DNA from: Sporosarcina gallistercoris
GTDB lineage: Bacteria > Bacillota > Bacilli > Bacillales_A > Planococcaceae
DNA: 64,000 nt
Direction of reading: 5' to 3'
Assembly: GCF_014836415.1 (NCBI RefSeq)
Contig: NZ_JACSQY010000008.1
Location: 101,821-165,820 of the forward strand
A program made the translations under genes and the position numbers. The notes under the pieces are model-generated. The model saw only the letters and a list, made by a program, of their open reading frames with translations, made no database searches and was not told the DNA's origin. Shown one piece after another: positions 40,098 through 48,309 of the stretch. Within the stretch, counting starts at the first letter, position 1. The number at the start of each line of letters is the position of its first letter.

Positions 40098-40164
40098 GTT
40101 AGTAAAGGAAACTTTACGTAAAGCTTACTTTACTAACAGTTGAATGTCAAGTAAACTTTACGTA
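40098..40164 (-). promoter_or_regulatory. promoter and nested palindromic operator of the XRE-membrane protein pair
   Basis: Minus strand promoter: perfect -35 TTGACA (40150-40145), 17-nt spacer, -10 TAAGCT (40127-40122). Nested palindromes cover it. The outer perfect 10-bp arms are GTTAGTAAAG (40098-40107) and CTTTACTAAC (40128-40137). The centre is the 12-bp palindrome CTTTACGTAAAG (40112-40123). A further AAACTTTACGTA repeats at 40109-40120 and 40153-40164. Six GTAAAG-like half-sites lie in 67 bp, consistent with cooperative binding of the XRE protein. Confidence 0.8.
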
Positions 40165-40301
40165 CAATTCACCCCTATAACAAATCATGAAGAACATAAA
40201 TAATCCGTTTAACTATTCACTGGCACTAGGTATCTGATATTCCTACCATCTACATACAGAGAGACAAAGGAAAAACACTTTAAGCAATGAACCACTATTC
40301 A

Positions 40302-40330
40302 TTTACAATAAGAAACGTGTATACTATAAG
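40302..40330 (+). promoter_or_regulatory. probable yhzD promoter
   Basis: TTTACA (40302-40307), 17-nt spacer, TATAAG (40325-40330), about 22 nt upstream of the GTG start. Confidence 0.55.
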
Positions 40331-40352
40331 AAAAGGATAGGAGTGGATGATT

Positions 40353-40538
40353 GTGAGGACGTATAAACTAACGGCTTATGAAAAGACCGGGAAAATGCTT
40401 GCAGACGAAACGTTTACTGCTGAATCAGATGAGGCGGCGAAAGTAAAAGGACAAACGCTGCTGGAAGAGCAAAACTTGCTCGACCAGACACATCGCCTCG
40501 CTTCACCTGCTGGTAAATTACTGCTGTTTCATGTTTAA
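40353..40538 (+). CDS. yhzD: YhzD-family small protein
   Basis: 61 residues, reading MRTYKLTAYEKTGKML and ending HRLASPAGKLLLFHV, which matches the YhzD family in length and in the C-terminal block. Start is GTG at 40353, 9 nt after AGGAG; the ATG at 40347 is too close to the RBS. No signal peptide or membrane helix. Function unknown. Followed by mgsA. Confidence 0.8.
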   Translation: MRTYKLTAYEKTGKMLADETFTAESDEAAKVKGQTLLEEQNLLDQTHRLASPAGKLLLFHV

Positions 40539-40591
40539 AGCGTTTTTCTGAACAGTGTGCTATTCTGTAATCAATCAGTTAGGAGGCGCAC

Positions 40592-41029
40592 ATGATGAAG
40601 ATCGCTTTGATAGCCCACGATGAAAAGAAGGACGAAATGGTTAACTTCACAATTGCCTATGAATCGATATTTGAAAACTATACGCTTTACGCCACTGGAA
40701 CTACCGGAAAACGAATTATGGAAGAAACCAGTCTTCAAGTGAACCGTATGAATTCAGGGCCACTTGGCGGCGATCAGCAAATTGGTGCGATGGTGGCCAC
40801 TGGAGAATTGGACCTCATCCTATTTTTCCGTGACCCATTGACGGCACAGCCACATGAACCGGATGTCAGCGCGCTGCTGCGCCTTTGTGACGTGTATGGA
40901 ATTCCGCTCGCAACGAACATTGCAACAGCCGAACTGCTTATCCGATCGATTGAAAAAGGCTACTTTCAATGGCGTGATACTGTAGATAAATACAAACAAA
41001 AGACGCTTGCCCGCTTTGACCGCGGATGA
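40592..41029 (+). CDS. mgsA: methylglyoxal synthase
   Basis: Converts dihydroxyacetone phosphate to methylglyoxal and phosphate, a bypass of lower glycolysis. 145 residues: [64 protein letters not shown], all typical. Two adjacent ATGs follow AGGAGG; the second, at 40595, matches family members that begin MKIALIAHD and is equally likely. Its stop lies inside a terminator hairpin. The pathway intermediate used links it to the glycolytic operon at the left end. Confidence 0.96.
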   Translation: MMKIALIAHDEKKDEMVNFTIAYESIFENYTLYATGTTGKRIMEETSLQVNRMNSGPLGGDQQIGAMVATGELDLILFFRDPLTAQPHEPDVSALLRLCDVYGIPLATNIATAELLIRSIEKGYFQWRDTVDKYKQKTLARFDRG

Positions 41030-41039
41030 GCGTCTTTTT
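40998..41039 (+). terminator. mgsA terminator overlapping its stop codon
   Basis: AAAAGACGCT pairs with AGCGTCTTTT, with inner CCGC/GCGG pairs, and a five-T tract. The mgsA stop (41027-41029) is inside the hairpin. The facing gene at 41044 may share it on minus. Confidence 0.8.
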
Positions 41040-41043
41040 CACT

Positions 41044-41862
41044 TTATAAATAAGAATGCAAGGCACGTTGCAGCGTACCGAGTGTCTTCGTCTCTCCATC
41101 GAAACGAATCCCGAGCGTGGCCATTTTACGGACGACATCAGGACGCAGTCCAGTGATGACGGTTTGGCAGCCCATCAGTTTCGTGCTTTCAATGACTTTA
41201 CTTAGATTATCGATGACTTCATGTTCCATATCCGCAATTCCCGATAAATCGAGGATGAGCGTTTGAATGTGAAGACGACTGATTTCGTTCAGCACTTTTT
41301 CTTGGATGATCGTCGTCCTGTAATAATCCAGCATGCCGATGAGCGGCAAAATACTTGTCGTCTGCGTAATCGGGATGATAGGAACAGATAGGTTTTCCAC
41401 AAGGTTTTTCTGTGCTTTGATTTCTTCGTCTTTATAGGAAGAATAGCTTATGAAGAATGCATTCAAAAAGCCATCCAATCGGGAATTGATTTTCTTTTCA
41501 AGAACAAAGAACTCTTTGAACTTAAACTCCTCGGTGTTCGTTTCTAAGTACTCTTGGATGAAGTCCCACAACGTTCGCCGGATCGCAGAAACCCATTCCA
41601 GTTTGAATGCAAGAGTCAGTGAATGCCTCGCCCATGCAATCCCTTCCACTTTAGCGAAATCTTCCATCTCAACTTTTTTGTCTTCAATTACAAAGGCAAC
41701 AAGCTTATGTGCATTTTCTATCAAGTCAATATTACCGATCCGAAGTATCTCTTCGATTTTTTCATTGACAGTCACCGCCTGAATTAGCAGCTCCCGTTCG
41801 AAGTCATCTCTATTATCTATCATAAATTGTTTCACTTTAGGACTCACATGGTCACTGGACAT
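41044..41862 (-). CDS. RsbR-type protein with C-terminal STAS domain
   Basis: 272 residues: an N-terminal helical region (about 1-150), a linker (VENLSVPIIPI), then a STAS domain (about 160-270: SILPLIGMLDYYRTTII, LILDLSGIADMEHEVIDNL, MGCQTVITGLRPDV). RsbR paralogues form the stressosome with RsbS and RsbT that controls sigma-B. By eye, the positions of the two phosphorylated threonines of B. subtilis RsbRA carry His and Lys here. No rsbS or rsbT is adjacent, so the role is uncertain. Confidence 0.82.
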   Translation of the reverse strand: MSSDHVSPKVKQFMIDNRDDFERELLIQAVTVNEKIEEILRIGNIDLIENAHKLVAFVIEDKKVEMEDFAKVEGIAWARHSLTLAFKLEWVSAIRRTLWDFIQEYLETNTEEFKFKEFFVLEKKINSRLDGFLNAFFISYSSYKDEEIKAQKNLVENLSVPIIPITQTTSILPLIGMLDYYRTTIIQEKVLNEISRLHIQTLILDLSGIADMEHEVIDNLSKVIESTKLMGCQTVITGLRPDVVRKMATLGIRFDGETKTLGTLQRALHSYL

Positions 41863-41954
41863 CTTGTTACCTCCTTCATTGACTGGAATTCACACAAACA
41901 TTTTAACAGTTCCCTCTTTCCATGATTTCAAACCTTTATGATCGATTTTAGTCA

Positions 41955-41994
41955 AAAGCAAAACCGGCATTTCTCTGGAGGAGATGCCGGTTTC
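41955..41994 (-). terminator. terminator after yhaR
   Basis: Minus strand: AAACCGGCAT pairs perfectly with ATGCCGGTTT around a 13-nt loop, followed by a T-rich run TTTGCTTTT. Confidence 0.8.
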
Positions 41995-42000
41995 GTTCGA

Positions 42001-42780
42001 TCAGTGTCCTGAGAATACAGGCTGCCGTTTCTCTACAAATGCACGAATGCCTTCCAAATGATCTGCTGTATTCCGCATCGCTATTTGTGATTCACTTTCC
42101 AACTGAAGCACGTGCTCAAGCTCTTCTCTCTTACTTTCATGCAAGATCCTTTTTGAAGCAATCATTGCAGCAATCGGTGTACTGAGCAAAGAGGTGGCAA
42201 CCTGGCTTGCTGCAAGTTCCGCTTGTCCGCTTGGAACGAGTTCGTCCACGAGTCCTGCCGCTTTGGCAGTCTTCGCATCCAGGACTTCCCCGCCCCAAAT
42301 CATTTTCTTCGCATTCGTTGTGCCAATGCGTTCTTTCAAGAAGAAATGTCCACCGCCATCCGGTACGAGCCCGATGCCGATAAAGTTCATAGCCAGCTTA
42401 CTGTCTTCCTCCGCAACAAGAATATCGCAGCCAAGTGCAAGACTGAAACCAAGTCCCGCAGCGGAACCATGGATGACAGCAATCGTGATTTGCGGCAGCA
42501 AGTAGAGTGTCTTCGCCAGACGTGTAATATGCTGCATGACCTCTCCCATATCCATCGGGGACTCGGGGTCGATCATTTTTTTAATATCCCCACCTGCTGA
42601 AAAGGTGCGACCTGCTCCCTTAATGAGTAATACCTGAATTGCTTGGTCGGACTTAAGCTCTTCAAACGCATCCGCCAATTCCTTCATCATCACATCATCC
42701 ATCGCATTCATGACGCTGGGTCGGTTCAGTGTAAGTGTCGCAATCCGGTTCTCTTTTGTCAGTTCTATTGTTTGAAACAT
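42001..42780 (-). CDS. yhaR: enoyl-CoA hydratase/isomerase family protein (YhaR-type)
   Basis: 259-residue crotonase-fold protein: oxyanion-hole FSAGGDIKKM and HGSAAGLGFSLALGCD, then LVPDGGGHFFLKERIG. The two glutamates that act in true enoyl-CoA hydratases are not present at the aligned positions (Ser and Phe instead). The PDGGG segment with Asp resembles PaaG-type epoxyacyl-CoA isomerases, so an isomerase-like activity is more plausible than hydration. It is between mgsA/rsbR and hemZ, the yhaR position in B. subtilis. Confidence 0.85.
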   Translation of the reverse strand: MFQTIELTKENRIATLTLNRPSVMNAMDDVMMKELADAFEELKSDQAIQVLLIKGAGRTFSAGGDIKKMIDPESPMDMGEVMQHITRLAKTLYLLPQITIAVIHGSAAGLGFSLALGCDILVAEEDSKLAMNFIGIGLVPDGGGHFFLKERIGTTNAKKMIWGGEVLDAKTAKAAGLVDELVPSGQAELAASQVATSLLSTPIAAMIASKRILHESKREELEHVLQLESESQIAMRNTADHLEGIRAFVEKRQPVFSGH

Positions 42781-42870
42781 AATCGCTCCCCTTTTCCCTT
42801 TTTAAATTGACTCGCGTTATAACTGAATAGTCATTCACTTATTCAATTCGGGATAGAAGAAAAAACTCCT

Positions 42871-44376
42871 TTATTTTGAGACAGGTTGCGGGAAAATTTC
42901 GTCCAGCAACTCTAACTTTTTTTCTATGGATTCTTGGTACGACAAGATATAAGCAGCTGGATCTTTCGGATTGTGGAATTGAGTGATCCGACCAGTCTTC
43001 GGATCACGGAACTTACTGGAGGCACCGCAGCCAATACCGATAATGGACTGCACTTCTTCCATGATCATAATATTATAGATGCTTTCTTCGCCCGGCTTCG
43101 AATACCCTACGTTCTCCAGATTCCCAAGAATGTTTTTCTGGCGATATAAATAATAAGGAACGTATCCATTCGCTTCTGTCCATTGTTCGCCGAGCTTCAT
43201 CATTTGCTCAGCAGTAGGACGATCCGCCACTTCATATTTCTTTTTGTTCCGGGTCATTTCGGAAGCACGTTTAAAGGAAAGCGTGTGGATCGTTAACGAT
43301 TCCGGCTGGAGTTTTGCAGTCTCCTGCAACGAATGAGTGAACTCTTCAATCCCTTCGTTTGGCAATCCGATGATCAGGTCCATGTTAATATTGTTCATGC
43401 CCATGGAGCGGGATAGCTTGAATTTGTCGATGGTCTCTTGAACTGTATGGTGACGGCCAATCGCTTTCAGTGTTTCGTCCGTATACGATTGCGGGTTCAC
43501 ACTAATCCTGTCGATACCAAACTTTTTGAGCACATCGATTTTAGCAGGAGTGATCGTATCCGGTCGTCCTGCTTCTACCGTCACTTCACGCACTTCTTTC
43601 ATGAATGGGAATGATTCGACCATGACCTCATATAGCGCATCCATTTCTTCCGCTTCAATCGATGTCGGCGTACCCCCGCCAAAATAGATGGTCGTCACTT
43701 TCACATTACGCTTCGAGAGCCATTCTCCGAGCTGCCTGATCTCTTCGTGCAAACCATCTAAAAATGTCTCCACACGACCGCTTTTGCGATGGATTGCATA
43801 CGCCGGGAATGTGCAATACGCGCATTTCGTCGGACAAAAAGGAATCCCGATATAAATACTCACTTCGTCTTGAACGTTGTAAAGATCGGGAACAGCCCTC
43901 AATTGTATGTCTGTGATGGTCTCGAGCAAATTCACTTTCCGTTCGGACACTCGGTGTTTCTCCATTAAGAGCCGCTTCACTTCGCGCGCGCTATGACCTT
44001 CCTGGCGGTACTTATGATAAAGCTTCGTCGGACGGATCCCTGTTAAAATCCCCCATTCTTGGTTCATGCCCGTAAAGGATTCCAGCGCTTCCAATAAGAC
44101 GTGCGAATAGAGCCGTTTCCATTGTCGGTTCTGATCTTTCTCACTGCCACCTTCAGCAATCTCTGTAAATTCCGCATCGTACGTTTTCCCTTGCGCCGTA
44201 AGCTCCACTGCTACAACTAAACGGTCACCATCCCGACGTTCTTGAAAACGTAAATCGAGATCTCCTGTTTCTTCATTTTTAGTGATCTTTGTCTCTTCAA
44301 AAAACAGGTTTGCCAGGTGGATGAACATCCGGACCCAGTCTTCTTTAAAATCGCCTTGAAGTGCGATTGTTTGCAT
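42871..44376 (-). CDS. hemZ: coproporphyrinogen III oxidase-like radical SAM protein HemZ
   Basis: 501 residues. The N-terminal 160 residues are variable; then the radical SAM motif CPTKCAYC (about residue 175-182), followed by FGGGTPTSI, VEAGRPDTIT and NPQSYTDETLKAIGR. It is an oxygen-independent coproporphyrinogen III dehydrogenase-type protein. HemZ of B. subtilis is near yhaR in the same way. The RBS is weak (GTTGGG before ATG). A terminator from the yheB-yheA pair lies upstream. Confidence 0.92.
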   Translation of the reverse strand: MQTIALQGDFKEDWVRMFIHLANLFFEETKITKNEETGDLDLRFQERRDGDRLVVAVELTAQGKTYDAEFTEIAEGGSEKDQNRQWKRLYSHVLLEALESFTGMNQEWGILTGIRPTKLYHKYRQEGHSAREVKRLLMEKHRVSERKVNLLETITDIQLRAVPDLYNVQDEVSIYIGIPFCPTKCAYCTFPAYAIHRKSGRVETFLDGLHEEIRQLGEWLSKRNVKVTTIYFGGGTPTSIEAEEMDALYEVMVESFPFMKEVREVTVEAGRPDTITPAKIDVLKKFGIDRISVNPQSYTDETLKAIGRHHTVQETIDKFKLSRSMGMNNINMDLIIGLPNEGIEEFTHSLQETAKLQPESLTIHTLSFKRASEMTRNKKKYEVADRPTAEQMMKLGEQWTEANGYVPYYLYRQKNILGNLENVGYSKPGEESIYNIMIMEEVQSIIGIGCGASSKFRDPKTGRITQFHNPKDPAAYILSYQESIEKKLELLDEIFPQPVSK

Positions 44377-44449
44377 AGATAGCCCAACTTTCTCGTGGAT
44401 CTAAATGATCCGATTGTCTGTGATATTCAGTATAGCAAACCACTAAAAG

Positions 44450-44476
44450 AAAAAACCAGCCACATCGGGCTGGTTT
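44450..44476 (-). terminator. yheA terminator
   Basis: Minus strand: perfect 9-bp AAACCAGCC/GGCTGGTTT stem with a 6-nt loop and T tract, directly after the yheA stop. Confidence 0.85.
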
Positions 44477-44481
44477 CGGTG

Positions 44482-44832
44482 TCAATTCATTGTCTCGTAT
44501 AGTTCTTGCACCGGTTTCATCAAAATCCGGTTGATTTCTTCGATGACTCCGCTCAGCTTCATTTCCGCTTCCAGCATGGCCATGATTTTAGGGTTCTGTT
44601 GAGATAACTGAGCTGTCTTTTGAGCATGCTCCAATTCGTCAGGCTGTATTTCTTCTCCCGACATTTGTTTTTGTTGCAAAGTCACTTGGATTTCACGGAA
44701 GTTACGGAACATTTCCAATGCTTCTGGGTCCGCCTTGACGTTTTCAATCGCCTCTTTGACCGATGAAAATTCTTCTGTCGCACGAAGTGATTCTTCCAGC
44801 TTATTAATGTCATCATAAATATTGACTGCCAT
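44482..44832 (-). CDS. yheA: YheA, YlbF/YmcA-family (DUF964) protein
   Basis: 116 residues, almost all helical, with YDDINKLEESLRATEEFSSVKEAIENVKADPEALEMFRNFREIQ and the C-terminal LSGVIEEINRILMKPVQELYE. The family includes YlbF and YmcA, which form a Y-complex with YaaT affecting competence and RNA decay; YheA itself has no assigned function. GGGGG precedes the ATG. It follows yheB by 12 nt. Confidence 0.9.
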   Translation of the reverse strand: MAVNIYDDINKLEESLRATEEFSSVKEAIENVKADPEALEMFRNFREIQVTLQQKQMSGEEIQPDELEHAQKTAQLSQQNPKIMAMLEAEMKLSGVIEEINRILMKPVQELYETMN

Positions 44833-44844
44833 GTAAAATTCCCC

Positions 44845-45993
44845 CTAAGTAAGATTTGTAAAGTATACAATGAGTCCTTGTACAATTCCAATGATACCAC
44901 CTAATAATGCACCAAGGACCGTAATCATCTTAAATTCCCGTTTAGAAATTCCGAGAACGAGATCTTCCAGTACGGATACCGGAAACGTATCCACCTGTTC
45001 TTTCACGATTTGGTCCAGCTTCAACCGTTTCAAGGACTGTTCCAATTGAATCTCAGCTTGTGTAAAGGCAAACTCGATGACTTTAGGAGTCAAGTTGTTT
45101 GCAGTCCATGCAGCACCAGTCGGCCAGTAATAGTGAATTGGCTTCCCTAGACGATTGGCTACATCCAACTCTTTCAGCAAGTAGTTGCGCAACGAGGTAC
45201 CCAGACCATCCCAGTCAAATCCACCTACTAGTTCTTCCATCGGCCGTTGCTTCAATTTAGTCCATTCTTTCATAAGCATCGTTTCAATAAGTTGTGCAGT
45301 TCCAGGAGCAGCGATGAATTTCTTCGCTTCCCGTTGGACTTTTTCCACGAGTGAATTCGAATCCCCGAAAAACATGTTGACCATTCCGCCAAGAGTTCCT
45401 TTTGACTCCAGGAAATCTGTAATCAATCGTTGAAACATCACTTTCCCTTCATAGGAATCCACGAATTGGTCCGCTCGGGTCAAGACATAAGAAGTTACAG
45501 TCGGAATATGCGTTTCTGCTTCCAGCAACCATTTTTCAGGAACCTTTTCTTCTACAGTTCCCGATAAAATCGCTTGTTTTGCTGTAACAAATCGAGCGTC
45601 AATGAGCTCACCGGTTTTTCTTTCCAGAACCAGATCCATATCTGAAACACCTGCGAGTTCAATCCATTCTGCAATTGTCCGCTCTGAATTGAATACTTCT
45701 TTCTCCAAACGGCTTTGCACGAACTGCTCCGCTTTAGCTGCCATGTCCGGTGTCAATAGCCGCTTCCGGAATGTATCCGGTGTCAGTAAGTAATTTGTAA
45801 CGGTACGTCCAAGCTGGACTGCTAACTCATCACGTCGTTTCGGGATAAGACCCGGGGTAAATGGAACCCGCCAACTGCCGATATATTTTGCCTCGTGAGG
45901 TCGAAATAACATCTTGATAGCCAGGTGGTTCGTGAAGCCCCCGATCACTGCTCCGATAAGTGACATGAACAAAAGAATCCATAGAAATTCCAA
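44845..45993 (-). CDS. yheB: YheB, DUF445 family membrane protein
   Basis: 382 residues: N-terminal membrane helix with FLWILLFMSLIGAVIGGFTNHLAIKMLFRPHEAKYIGSWRVPFTPGLIPKRRDELA, the DUF445 signature, a helical cytoplasmic region, and a C-terminal hydrophobic segment (ITVLGALLGGIIGIVQGLIVYF). The open frame to 46176 is rejected; TTG at 45993 is 6 nt after AAGGTG and gives a length near B. subtilis YheB (about 377). Role unknown. Divergent from the following plus-strand gene. Confidence 0.9.
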   Translation of the reverse strand: MEFLWILLFMSLIGAVIGGFTNHLAIKMLFRPHEAKYIGSWRVPFTPGLIPKRRDELAVQLGRTVTNYLLTPDTFRKRLLTPDMAAKAEQFVQSRLEKEVFNSERTIAEWIELAGVSDMDLVLERKTGELIDARFVTAKQAILSGTVEEKVPEKWLLEAETHIPTVTSYVLTRADQFVDSYEGKVMFQRLITDFLESKGTLGGMVNMFFGDSNSLVEKVQREAKKFIAAPGTAQLIETMLMKEWTKLKQRPMEELVGGFDWDGLGTSLRNYLLKELDVANRLGKPIHYYWPTGAAWTANNLTPKVIEFAFTQAEIQLEQSLKRLKLDQIVKEQVDTFPVSVLEDLVLGISKREFKMITVLGALLGGIIGIVQGLIVYFTNLT

Positions 45994-46158
45994 ATGCTTC
46001 ACCTTTTCCTGTTCGATTTCTTTCATCTTATAACAGAACTGCATGCTGCACCAACTAATTAGGCTGTCACTTCTGCGTGGAAGTTTGGCTGATTTTGTTT
46101 TGAAAATCCAGTATGATGAACAATAGAAACGTGAACCGAAGAAAGAAAGGATGATTTC

Positions 46159-46935
46159 ATGGAACGTACTGTTCAAGATGCACTCGGTAGAACCGTCACG
46201 TACACGTATCCGCCAAAACGAATCGTTTCCCTTTGTCCAGGCATTACCGATACCTTATTTGCATTAGAGCTGCAAGAGGAGGTTGTGGGAAGGACCCGTT
46301 TTTGTATCCATCCCTCTCCAGCTGTGTTAACTGTGGAGGCCGTTGCTGGAACGAAGGATATAAAATTGGATGCCATTTTACAATTGAAGCCGGACCTGAT
46401 CATTGCCGAGAAGGAAGAAAACACAAGAGAAATCGTCGAAGCGCTAGAACAACATCTCCCAGTTTACGTTGCAGAGGTACAATGCGTGCAAGAGGCGTAT
46501 CAGATGATTGAAGACATTGGAGATGTAACCGATCGACGAGACCAAGCTCTAAACTTGATCACTGAAATCCAAGAAGGATTCCATTCTCTTCAAGGGCTGA
46601 CATCAGGAAGTGCGATGTATGTCATTTGGAAAAAGCCATATATGGTTGCTGGACGTACAACCTATATCGATTCGTTGCTGGAAACGCTCGGTTTTTCGAA
46701 TCCATCCAAAGTATTTCCAGGAAGGTACCCGGAACTTACGACTCATGATTTTCAATCTGCCAATCCGGACTTGGTACTTTTAGCTTCAGAACCATATCCT
46801 TTTAAGGAGAAACATATGCCTGAGTTCCAAGACATACTGCCGCATGCTACGATTTTACCTATAGATGGAGAGATGTTTTGGTACGGTCCAAGAATGCTGG
46901 ATGCAGCTTCATACTTCAAAGAACGGCTTAGCTAA
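46159..46935 (+). CDS. BtuF/TroA-like substrate-binding-fold protein without signal peptide
   Basis: 258 residues with the helical-backbone metal-receptor pattern of periplasmic binding proteins: PPKRIVSLCPGITDTLFALELQEEVVG, KLDAILQLKPDLIIAEKE, MYVIWKKPYMVAGRTTYIDSLLETLG, and NPDLVLLASEPY. The N-terminus (MERTVQDALGRTV) has no signal peptide or lipobox, so it should be cytosolic, and no permease or ATPase gene is adjacent. Ligand could be a corrinoid or siderophore-like compound, but this is not decided. GAAAGGATG RBS. Confidence 0.8.
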   Translation: MERTVQDALGRTVTYTYPPKRIVSLCPGITDTLFALELQEEVVGRTRFCIHPSPAVLTVEAVAGTKDIKLDAILQLKPDLIIAEKEENTREIVEALEQHLPVYVAEVQCVQEAYQMIEDIGDVTDRRDQALNLITEIQEGFHSLQGLTSGSAMYVIWKKPYMVAGRTTYIDSLLETLGFSNPSKVFPGRYPELTTHDFQSANPDLVLLASEPYPFKEKHMPEFQDILPHATILPIDGEMFWYGPRMLDAASYFKERLS

Positions 46936-47194
46936 GCCTTTTAAACACTGTCCATTTGTTTTTCTAATTTTCCCATTAATTACTACATGGCAATATATTT
47001 ACACACATCCTATTTAGTGCTATAGTTGTCCTATCGACATACCTTTTATCATGGAAATTGAAATTTCTACAGGGCTTTTAGTAATGAAACTTCTTTTTTC
47101 GCAGATACTCTGTCGAATGCCTTGTTGACAGTGCGCTGTCTCTCAAACTTTGCATTTCTGATTGGCCTCAGGAATTCAGTTTGCATCATATACA
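46936..47194. other. stretch without recognised gene
   Basis: The gap after the BtuF-like gene holds no convincing RBS-plus-ORF, and I see no promoter or structured RNA. A short dyad GACAGtgcgCTGTC at about 47128 is all that stands out. The terminator at 47195-47238 follows. Confidence 0.6.
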
Positions 47195-47238
47195 TACAAA
47201 ACCACCTTCCGCATAGTTACGAAGGGTGGTTTTTGTCA
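47195..47238. terminator. bidirectional terminator hairpin after the ferritin-like gene
   Basis: AAAACCACCTTCCGCATAG arms pair with the reverse arm ending GGTGGTTTT; T tracts follow on both strands, weaker on minus. It ends the ferritin-like gene whose stop is at 47241. Confidence 0.7.
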
Positions 47239-47240
47239 AT

Positions 47241-47633
47241 TCAAGGGAGAGCATTGTAAATGGTGGACATCCGGATTGCATGCTCCATTTCATCATGAAG
47301 TGCGATGAAAAGAGGATTATAGGCTTCCTCAATAGGTATCGTCAGCAACATCTCTTTGTAGGTTTCGATGTCGTCCAATTCATCGGCGAGTGCTTTTTGA
47401 ACACACTGTTTCGCATCATAGCACGGCACTGGACGCTTCGGATTCGGAACATACGAACCCGTCAGCATATAATGGAGCTGCTGAAACATTTCGTAATGAC
47501 TTTTTTCATCCTCATATACGTGGCGGACAAAGTCTTTCCACATCGGTTCTATTAGTTGGTCATGCAGAGACTTGTAAAAAAAGTAGGCTCGATATTCGTC
47601 TTGAATAGCTTGTTTTAGTTTTGAGACAAACAC
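47241..47633 (-). CDS. ferritin-like (rubrerythrin-type) domain protein
   Basis: 130 residues, a four-helix bundle with di-iron-type ligands: DEYRAYFFYKSL (E near residue 14), EDEKSHYE, ELDDIETYKEML and HDEMEHA. These ExxH and E positions fit an iron-binding ferritin-like fold, probably used in peroxide or iron handling. The start is GTG at 47633, 6 nt after AGGAGGG; the frame to 47663 is rejected. No neighbouring partner gene supports a specific role. Divergent from yheE. Confidence 0.8.
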   Translation of the reverse strand: MFVSKLKQAIQDEYRAYFFYKSLHDQLIEPMWKDFVRHVYEDEKSHYEMFQQLHYMLTGSYVPNPKRPVPCYDAKQCVQKALADELDDIETYKEMLLTIPIEEAYNPLFIALHDEMEHAIRMSTIYNALP

Positions 47634-47705
47634 GTCTCGCCCTCCTATACTGTTTAGTTCCACTGTATGCGGAGGAGAATTGAATCATGAAAGGAGGGAC
47701 TTGAT

Positions 47706-47909
47706 ATGTTACAGCATTTCCGAGTACAGCCGATGTTCGAAGGCGGACAACTGCCGGGTTGGACGTTTTCTTTTCAGCAAGGCGCTGAGCGATTTACAGG
47801 TGATTATATGCCTGACGGAACGATCAAATGGACAAGCACCACACCAGCTGATGAAGAATCCGTGAAAAAAATGGTTCATGAACTAATGACTTTTCACGTA
47901 TATGAATAA
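47706..47909 (+). CDS. yheE: YheE (DUF5342) family small protein
   Basis: 67 residues reading MLQHFRVQPMFEG with FSFQQGAERFTGDYMPDGTIKWT and the end LMTFHVYE, matching the YheE family in start and end blocks and length. AAAGGAGGG precedes the ATG. No function is known. It is close to yheA and yheB here, as in B. subtilis, and is followed by another small gene. Confidence 0.82.
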   Translation: MLQHFRVQPMFEGGQLPGWTFSFQQGAERFTGDYMPDGTIKWTSTTPADEESVKKMVHELMTFHVYE

Positions 47910-47963
47910 GGAGTTCTTTTTTGCACAAACTCTCTATAAGAACGATTATTGGAGGGTCTGTAT

Positions 47964-48110
47964 ATGAAGGAAAAAACTCCTGAGCAGCTGGAAAAGGAAA
48001 AGCAGCAACTGCAAGTAGAAGACCAGAAAACGGAGAATGTCTTTGAAGATAAAAGTCGTATGACCGACGAACAAAACGCCTGGAAAGAAACACAACCGAA
48101 ACGGATGTAG
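47964..48110 (+). CDS. small charged protein, 48 residues
   Basis: Begins MKEKTPEQLEKEKQQLQ and ends NAWKETQPKRM: very rich in Glu, Lys and Gln, no hydrophobic segment. GGAGGG lies 7 nt before the ATG, a strong RBS, and the ORF follows yheE by 54 nt on the same strand. I do not recognise the family; it does not look like an alpha/beta-type SASP. Confidence 0.6.
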   Translation: MKEKTPEQLEKEKQQLQVEDQKTENVFEDKSRMTDEQNAWKETQPKRM

Positions 48111-48225
48111 GTGTTCTAAATATATCCTCGGCGTTATTTACGTTTTTGTTAATCACTATGAGGAACATATCGATACGTAGTTTCCCAAAATAAAGGACAG
48201 TTCCAAAAGTCATGCGTCAGACTGT

Positions 48226-48274
48226 AGACAAAAGTGTTGGGGATCAATTTGATTCCCCCCTTTTGTCTTTTTTT
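48226..48274 (+). terminator. hairpin with T tract inside the left end of the IS remnant
   Basis: AGACAAAAG pairs with CTTTTGTCT and an inner GGGGATCA/TGATTCCCC arm, followed by a T run. It resembles an intrinsic terminator or a structured IS end. Confidence 0.65.
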
Positions 48275-48309
48275 GCATCGTTGACTCTGAAAATGAAAGC
48301 TAACAGGCC

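Noticed and set aside
47120..47145. Short palindrome GACAGtgcgCTGTC
   Set aside because: Only a 5-bp arm and no neighbouring promoter; could be chance.
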